DNA from: Harenicola maris
GTDB taxonomy: Bacteria > Pseudomonadota > Alphaproteobacteria > Rhodobacterales > Rhodobacteraceae
Reading direction: 5' to 3'
NCBI GenBank assembly: GCA_018524345.1
Contig: JADQAZ010000002.1
Coordinates: 496,001 to 560,000, forward strand
DNA length: 64,000 bases
The position numbers were made by a program, and so were the translations under genes. Below are positions 59,071-64,000 of this stretch, in pieces (positions within the stretch are counted from its first letter, which is position 1; each line of letters starts with the position of its first letter). The notes under the pieces were generated by a model. That model was given only the letters and a program-made list of their open reading frames with translations, was not told the DNA's origin and made no database searches.

Positions 59071-60252
59071 TTAGTAGAGACAGTCACGGAGCTGGATCAG
59101 CCCGTGCTGCATTTCTTTTATATTTTTTGTGACGAGGGCCACACGAATGTAGCCTGCGCCAGGGTTCCCTTCGGCCGTATCACGGCTGAGGTAGGCTCCG
59201 GGGAGCGTCTTGACGCCGGTTTCGGCGAAGAGTTTTTTCACAGCTGCCTCGCCGTCGGCGACGGGCAGCCACAGGAAGAAGCCCGCCTGCGGGGGCATGT
59301 AACCGGGCAGGTCCTTGAAGACCTCATCCGCGATTGTGAATTTCTGTTGATAGAGGGCGCGCGAGGCCTCGACATGGGCCTCGTCCTGCCAGACGGCCGT
59401 GGCGGCGCGTTGCAGGGGCAGGGGCAGGGGGGCGCCGGAATAGGCGCGCAGCTGTTTGATCCGCTGCATGTTCTGCGGCCCGCTGGCCAGAAAGCCGGAG
59501 CGCAGCCCGGGCAGGTTGGAGCGTTTGGAGAGCGAGTGGAAGATCACCACGCGCTCGGGGTCCGCGCCCATGCGCTGCGCGATTTCGATCGCGCCGGGGG
59601 GCGGGGTGTCGCGGTAAACCTCGCAATAGCATTCATCGGCGAAGATTTTGAAATCGTGCTTTTCGGCCAGCCGGATCAGGTTTTCCAGATATTCCGCATG
59701 GGCCACAGCGCCCTGCGGGTTGCTGGGGGAGCAGACATAGGCCACCGCCGTGCGATCGAGCACCTCTGGGGGGAGGGCGGCGTAATCGGGCAGGAAGGCG
59801 TTCTCGGGCAGGGCCGAGACGTAATATGGCTCTGCCGCGACGGCGAGGGCGGCAACGGCATAGACCTGATAGAAGGGGTTGGGCACCAGAACATAGGGCT
59901 TTTGCCCTGCTTTGGTTTCGGGGCAGAGGGCGACCAGCGTGTTGAACAGCCCCTCGCGGGTGCCATTGAGGGGCACGATGTTTGTGGCGGGGTCGAGGTC
60001 CACGCCGTAGCGGCGGGTGATCCAGCCCGCGATGGCCGCGCGCAGTTCCGGCGCGCCGTCATTGGGCGGGTATTTGGCGAATTCATCGGCGTGTTTCGCA
60101 ATCAGCTCTGCCACGAAGGCGGGCATGGGGTGTTTGGGTTCGCCAATCGTCATATCCAAGACTTCGGCTGCGGGGGTGATGCCGCCGAGGAGCGCCCTTA
60201 GACGCGGAAATGCGTATTCTGGCAGGTTCGAAAACCGTTCAGGGAAAGTCAT
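59071..60252 (-). CDS. Aminotransferase class I/II, DapC-like
   Basis: 393 aa from ATG at 60252 (MTFPERFSNLP). MTIGEPKHPMP, FAKYPPNDGAPELRAAI, CSPSNPQGAVA, IFADECYCEVY, and the PLP lysine in FHSLSKRSNLPGLRSGF match the N-succinyldiaminopimelate aminotransferase (DapC) group of alphaproteobacteria, which makes the lysine and peptidoglycan precursor. Exact substrate is uncertain, as the group includes other dicarboxylic aminotransferases. Directly upstream of ftsK on the same strand. Confidence 0.85.
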   Translation of the reverse strand: MTFPERFSNLPEYAFPRLRALLGGITPAAEVLDMTIGEPKHPMPAFVAELIAKHADEFAKYPPNDGAPELRAAIAGWITRRYGVDLDPATNIVPLNGTREGLFNTLVALCPETKAGQKPYVLVPNPFYQVYAVAALAVAAEPYYVSALPENAFLPDYAALPPEVLDRTAVAYVCSPSNPQGAVAHAEYLENLIRLAEKHDFKIFADECYCEVYRDTPPPGAIEIAQRMGADPERVVIFHSLSKRSNLPGLRSGFLASGPQNMQRIKQLRAYSGAPLPLPLQRAATAVWQDEAHVEASRALYQQKFTIADEVFKDLPGYMPPQAGFFLWLPVADGEAAVKKLFAETGVKTLPGAYLSRDTAEGNPGAGYIRVALVTKNIKEMQHGLIQLRDCLY

Positions 60253-60413
60253 GTTGTTAGCTGCCGTGCCTCTGGTAGCGAGATCTTTTGCCTCGCCTTC
60301 GCAGCAGCTTAGCCCGTGCAGGGCGGGCTGGTCTATATTGCTTGATGCGTTTTTTGGCAACATGGGGGAAATGTGGCATTTCCGCCGAGCAGGCTTGGCG
60401 CTTCGGGTGGCAG

Positions 60414-60434
60414 AGATTTTTCGGCGAAAAATCT
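60414..60434 (-). repeat. Dispersed AT-rich palindrome, copy 3 (3' of amidase)
   Basis: AGATTTTTC (60414-60422), GGC, GAAAAATCT (60426-60434), then TTGGCCCG, 35 bases past the amidase stop. It has the same core (TTTTC-N3-GAAAA) and flank as the ftsK copy. Confidence 0.65.
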
Positions 60435-60469
60435 TGGCCCGCCGGGGGCGGCGGGCCTTAGCGGGTGGA

Positions 60470-61801
60470 TCAGGCGGTGAGGGCGGCCTCGGCGGCTTGG
60501 GCGAGGCGCAGGAGGCGGGCCTCAGCCAGCGGCGGTGTCATCATCATCAAGCCGGTGGAGGGCAGGCCCGTGGGCAGGGTCACGGCGCAGAGGCCGAGGA
60601 GGTTGCCGATCCTTGTGTTGCGCAGGGCAAGCAGGTTTTCGGTGACGAAATAGTCGCTGTCCTGCATCAGGCGGTCATGGTTGGGCGGCAGGATCGGCGT
60701 TGTCGGCGCGAGGACCGCGTCGAAACCGGCGGTCTCGGCGAGGTATTCGGCGCGGAAGCGTTCAAGGTCTTGCCAGCCGCGGATGTAATCCGGCGCCTGC
60801 ACCGAGGCCCCGCCGCGAAAGCGTTCGCGGATTTCGGGATACATCAGGTCGGGGCGGGCCTCGATCGCGTCGCCCCATGTGGCGTAGGCCTCTGGCGCGA
60901 AGAGGGTGCCGGAGAGGGCCATGGCGTCGGCCACGGCGGGGCTGATGCCGCGCTGGACCTGCGCGCCTGCGGCCTCGAGCCGTTTGACGGCGGCGTTGAA
61001 GCCGTCGAGCGGGCCGGGGCGGACGTCGTCCAGAGCGATGGTTTCCAGCACCAGCAGCCGCGCGCCCTCAAGGCTGGCGCCGCGCAGGTCGGGTGCTTTG
61101 GTGTTTTCCATCACCGCCAGAAGTCCGGCGGCGTCGGCGACGCTGCGGCACAGGGGGCCGATGGTGTCAAAGCGCGCGCAGAGCGGCACGACCCCCGTCA
61201 GGGGCAGGCGGCCCGATGTGGTTTTCAGGCCCACGAGGTCATTCCATGCCGCGGGCACGCGCACCGATCCGCCCGTATCGGAGCCGATGCCCGCCGTGGC
61301 CAGCCCGAAGGCCACCGAGGTGGCCGCGCCGGAGGAGGAGCCGCCCGAGACCGCGTCATGGTCATTCACGCAGGGGGGCGACTCTGTCATCGGGTTCAGG
61401 CCAAGGCCGGAGAAAGCCAGTTCGGTCATATGGGTTTTGCCAAGGCAGACCATGCCCGCGTTGGTGGCGTTTTGCAGCACCCATGCGTCGACATCCGGCG
61501 TGCGGCCCTTGAGTAGCTGTGTGCCGGATTCCGTGGCCGTTCCCGCGGTGTCGAACAGATCCTTCCACGAGATCGGCACCCCGTCATAGAGCCCGCGCCT
61601 TTGGCCGAGTTTGGCACGTTTGGCGGCGGCTGCGGCCTCTGCTCTTGCGCGTTTTTCGGTGGTGCGGGCATAGATGCGGTGGCCGAATTCATGGCCCTCG
61701 ATCGCCTCGAGGAAGGCATCCGTCAGGGCGGCGGGATCGACATCGCCCGTGTCGATGGCCTGTCCGATTGCGGTTGCGGTTTCTGTCAGCCAACGGTCCA
61801 T
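60470..61801 (-). CDS. Amidase-signature-family hydrolase
   Basis: 443 aa from ATG at 61801 (MDRWLTETA). The catalytic Ser-cisSer-Lys triad is visible: Lys in VPISWKDLFDTAG, and serines in DAVSGGSSSGAA and GIGSDTGGSVRVPAAW. It hydrolyses an amide; substrate unknown. It resembles GatA in sequence, but no gatB or gatC is nearby and its length suits a stand-alone amidase. Divergent from the hydroxylase gene at 61889. Confidence 0.88.
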   Translation of the reverse strand: MDRWLTETATAIGQAIDTGDVDPAALTDAFLEAIEGHEFGHRIYARTTEKRARAEAAAAAKRAKLGQRRGLYDGVPISWKDLFDTAGTATESGTQLLKGRTPDVDAWVLQNATNAGMVCLGKTHMTELAFSGLGLNPMTESPPCVNDHDAVSGGSSSGAATSVAFGLATAGIGSDTGGSVRVPAAWNDLVGLKTTSGRLPLTGVVPLCARFDTIGPLCRSVADAAGLLAVMENTKAPDLRGASLEGARLLVLETIALDDVRPGPLDGFNAAVKRLEAAGAQVQRGISPAVADAMALSGTLFAPEAYATWGDAIEARPDLMYPEIRERFRGGASVQAPDYIRGWQDLERFRAEYLAETAGFDAVLAPTTPILPPNHDRLMQDSDYFVTENLLALRNTRIGNLLGLCAVTLPTGLPSTGLMMMTPPLAEARLLRLAQAAEAALTA

Positions 61802-61888
61802 CACAGCGATCCCTTTTATGCGATTTTCCAAGTGGTAGCGTCCAAGGGGCGCATGGACAATCCCGCGCGCCGCACCGTAGGTAGGATT

Positions 61889-63115
61889 ATGGCACATGAC
61901 GCAGATATTCTGATCGCGGGTGGCGGGCTGAATGGCCTGACCCTTGGGCTGGCTTTGGCGCAGGGGGGGATGCAGGTGCAGGTCATTGACCAGCTTCCGG
62001 CACAGACCCGCGCCGACCCGGAGTTTGACGGGCGCTCCTATGCCCTTGCTCTGGCCTCAAAGCGGATGCTGGGGGCCTTGGGCCTGTGGGAGGGGCTGGC
62101 GGAGCATGCGCAGCCCATTCTGGAGGTTGTCGCCAGTGACGGGCGCGCGGGCGAGGGGCCCTCGCCGCTGTTCCTGCATTTCGATCACGCAGAGATCGAA
62201 GAGGGCCCCATGGGCTACATGATCGAGGACAGGTTTCTGCGAAACCTGCTGCTTGAGGCCGCGGAGGCCACGCCGGACCTGACGCATCGGGCGGGGGCGC
62301 AGATCATCGGCCAGAGTATCGCGCCCGGCGCGGCCAGTGTGACATTGGCCACAGGCGAGGTGCTGGCCGCGCCTTTGCTGGTGGGGGCCGATGGCAAGGC
62401 CAGCGGCACCTGTGCGCGGGCGGGCATTGGCCGCGACGAGACCGATTACGAGCAGGATGCGATTGTCTGCGCCGTGGCCCATAGCGCGCCGCACAACGGG
62501 GTGGCGCATCAGTTTTTCATGCCGGGCGGACCGCTTGCGATCCTGCCCCTTGCGGGGCAGCGCAGCGGGATTGTCTGGTCCGAGGAGCGCGCCTTGGCGG
62601 CGGAGTATATGGCGCTGGATGATGCCGGGTTTATCGAGGTGCTGAAGCCACGGTTCGGCAGCTTTCTGGGCGAGATTTCACTGGCGGGGCGGCGGTCGAG
62701 CTATCCTTTGGTGCGGTCCCTTGCGCGGCAGATCGTAGCGGAGCGGGTCGCCCTTGTGGGCGATGCGGCGCAGGCGGTGCATCCGATTGCGGGGCAAGGT
62801 CTGAACCAGGGGCTGCGCGATGTGGCGAGCCTTGTGCAGGTGGTTCTGGAGGCGCGGCGCAGGGGCGAGGATATTGGCGCGGCGGATGTTCTGGAGCGGC
62901 ATCGCGCTTGGCGGAGCTTTGACCGGCAAAGCCTTGCCTTTGCCACCGATGGATTCAACCGATTGTTTTCAAACGATAACCCCGTTTTGCGAGCCGGGCG
63001 GGACCTTGGCATGGGCCTGATCGGGTCGGTGCCGGGGCTGCGCCGCCGGTTTATCCGCGAGGCCGCCGGATTGGCGGGGGATCTGCCGGATCTGCTGCGG
63101 GGGCGGCCGATTTAG
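61889..63115 (+). CDS. UbiH/UbiF/COQ6-family FAD monooxygenase
   Basis: 408 aa from ATG at 61889. FAD-binding [17 protein letters not shown], the second motif [15 protein letters not shown], and [25 protein letters not shown] are all present. It hydroxylates a ring position in ubiquinone synthesis; which carbon cannot be told. Its TAG stop overlaps the TAA of the convergent Trm112-like gene by two bases. Confidence 0.92.
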   Translation: MAHDADILIAGGGLNGLTLGLALAQGGMQVQVIDQLPAQTRADPEFDGRSYALALASKRMLGALGLWEGLAEHAQPILEVVASDGRAGEGPSPLFLHFDHAEIEEGPMGYMIEDRFLRNLLLEAAEATPDLTHRAGAQIIGQSIAPGAASVTLATGEVLAAPLLVGADGKASGTCARAGIGRDETDYEQDAIVCAVAHSAPHNGVAHQFFMPGGPLAILPLAGQRSGIVWSEERALAAEYMALDDAGFIEVLKPRFGSFLGEISLAGRRSSYPLVRSLARQIVAERVALVGDAAQAVHPIAGQGLNQGLRDVASLVQVVLEARRRGEDIGAADVLERHRAWRSFDRQSLAFATDGFNRLFSNDNPVLRAGRDLGMGLIGSVPGLRRRFIREAAGLAGDLPDLLRGRPI

Positions 63116-63291
63116 TCCAGCTTGCGGGCCTCGTCGATCAGCATGATCGGGATGCCGTCGCGGATGGGAAAGGCCAGACGCGCGGATTTGGAGATCAGCT
63201 CCATCGCCTCTGCGTCGAAGCTGAGGGTGTCTTGGGTTTGCGGGCAGACGAGGGCCTCGAGCATCTGGCGGTCTATTTGCGGAGGGGTCAT
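63112..63291 (-). CDS. Trm112-family small protein
   Basis: 59 aa, ATG at 63291. It reads [19 protein letters not shown], then [36 protein letters not shown] and a KLD ending. This is the YcaR/Trm112 pattern; the usual C-P-x-C zinc pair has only its first cysteine. Related proteins act as small activators of methyltransferases. It overlaps the LON-domain gene by four bases (ATGA) and the hydroxylase stop at its end. Confidence 0.85.
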   Translation of the reverse strand: MTPPQIDRQMLEALVCPQTQDTLSFDAEAMELISKSARLAFPIRDGIPIMLIDEARKLD

Positions 63292-63932
63292 TGCATCACG
63301 TCCTTTCCGGGGCTGCGCAGCATGGCGTATTCGATCAGGGTGGTCAGGGTTTCGCGGCGGTCGCCGAGGCTGGGGGATTCCAGCAGGGCCTGTTTGTCCT
63401 CTATGCCGAAGGGGCAGAGCATCGACAGGGAGTTGATGAGCAATTCATCGTCGGCCTCTGTCAGGCTGTCCCAATCGGTGGAGAGGTCGCGCGCGTCAAA
63501 GTAGCGGGCGAGGGTTTGCATGAAACCGTCGCGGTCGAAACCGGGGTCTTCCTCGGTGCTGCCGAGATCGGCGGTGAAGGGGGACCAATCGACCGATGCC
63601 TTGATATAGGGGCAAAAGCCGTCGATCTGGGCGGTGATGCGAAAGCGCGAGACCCCCGAGAGGGTGATCATATAGCGGCCGTCCTCTGTCTCGGAAAAGC
63701 CGGTCAGGCGACCGGCGCAGCCGATGTCATGCAGGGAATTTTCGCCGTCTTTGGGGCCTGAGCCGGGCTGAACCATGCCGATGAGGCGGTGGTTTGTGGC
63801 CATCGCGTCCTCGAGCATGGCGAGGTAGCGGGGCTCGAATATATGGAGGGGGAGGCGCGCCCGCGGGAGCAGGAGCGCCCGCGGGAGGGGGAACAGGGGG
63901 ATCGTTTCGGGAAGGTTGGCTGCCAAGAACAT
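63288..63932 (-). CDS. LON peptidase N-terminal-domain protein
   Basis: 214 aa. The LON substrate-binding domain is complete ([56 protein letters not shown]). There is no ATPase or protease domain, so it is a stand-alone member (COG2802). Role unknown; probably protein quality control by its neighbours. Translationally coupled to the Trm112-like gene. Confidence 0.9.
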   Translation of the reverse strand: MFLAANLPETIPLFPLPRALLLPRARLPLHIFEPRYLAMLEDAMATNHRLIGMVQPGSGPKDGENSLHDIGCAGRLTGFSETEDGRYMITLSGVSRFRITAQIDGFCPYIKASVDWSPFTADLGSTEEDPGFDRDGFMQTLARYFDARDLSTDWDSLTEADDELLINSLSMLCPFGIEDKQALLESPSLGDRRETLTTLIEYAMLRSPGKDVMQ

Positions 63933-63958
63933 ACCCTCAAGTTAGCCCGCGCGGCGCA

Positions 63959-64000
63959 TCAGGCAAGGATCATCGAGGCCAGTTTTCGCCGCCCGTTCAG
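63959..64000 (-). CDS. C-terminal fragment of a gene running off the right edge (possibly thioredoxin/YbbN-like)
   Basis: Only the last 13 codons and a TGA are visible, reading LNGRRKLASMILA. The GRRKLAS ending and the position before the LON-domain gene fit the thioredoxin-like co-chaperone usually found here in Rhodobacterales. Identity is a guess from gene order. Confidence 0.4.
   Translation of the reverse strand: MNGRRKLASMILA

Noticed and set aside
55579-60201. A 1540-codon open frame on the + strand across ftsK and its neighbours
   Set aside because: It lies antisense to ftsK and the aminotransferase gene, which have clear motifs. Its protein is low-complexity Gly/His/Asp/Arg, as expected from the opposite strand of GC-rich coding DNA.
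60470-61801. Amidase gene as gatA of the tRNA amidotransferase
   Set aside because: No gatB or gatC is nearby and the length and active-site context fit a stand-alone amidase.

Overview
The window reads as chromosomal DNA of a marine-type alphaproteobacterium in the Rhodobacteraceae (Roseobacter group). The signs are high GC, a CcrM-type GANTC methyltransferase with GANTC sites in its promoter, TTAAC-N5-GTTAA boxes of the kind bound by CtrA in this order, a pair of gene-transfer-agent head-spike genes, and familiar Rhodobacterales gene orders (mutY-dciA-dsbA; ubiH-type hydroxylase, Trm112, LON-domain protein). Identities come from reading the proteins and sequence by eye. No database search was run.

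Region 1 (about 0.1-14.7 kb) is a Wzx/Wzy-type exopolysaccharide locus: membrane nucleotide-sugar dehydratase, GT2 and GT4 glycosyltransferases, two hexapeptide acetyltransferases, Wzy-like polymerase, Wzx flippase, a Wzc-like co-polymerase with three degenerate ATPase motifs, and a WcaJ-type priming transferase. A CAP-domain RTX protein lies at its left edge. Embedded in the locus are homologues of the GTA head-spike base and fibre, with CtrA-like boxes upstream. Region 2 (14.7-27.2 kb) is a galactoside uptake and catabolic unit: IclR regulator, sugar ABC transporter, alpha-galactosidase (GH36), aldose dehydrogenase, KDGal kinase, KDPGal aldolase, lactonase and beta-galactosidase (GH42). It follows the De Ley-Doudoroff route, but no galactonate dehydratase is present.

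Region 3 (27.2-38.4 kb) is a second surface-polysaccharide region: Wza-like exporter, second priming transferase, UDP-glucose dehydrogenase, YjbF/YjbH-type proteins with a small YjbE-like protein nearby, and a GT2 / LpxB-N-domain / ArnT-like module beside a LacI regulator. A second CAP-domain protein is also here. Region 4 (38.5-43.6 kb) starts with tRNA-Arg(CCU) and an AT-rich stretch with a perfect CtrA-like box, then a curli system: two curlins, a shortened CsgF, CsgG and a third curlin. Next to it is a membrane protein with a C-terminal winged helix, a possible local regulator. No csgE, csgC or csgD is visible.

Region 5 (43.7-64 kb) is mostly housekeeping: rnhB, ccrM, alkB, mutY, dciA, dsbA, lolA, aminotransferases, an antiporter, ftsK, an amidase, a UbiH-type hydroxylase, Trm112 and a LON-domain protein. 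Between dsbA and lolA sits a four-gene accessory cassette: an unknown 168-aa protein, a WHH-type nuclease toxin, a SUKH (SMI1/KNR4) immunity protein and a CDC123-like ATP-grasp protein. Small AT-rich palindromes recur just after the stop codons of alkB, ftsK and the amidase gene.
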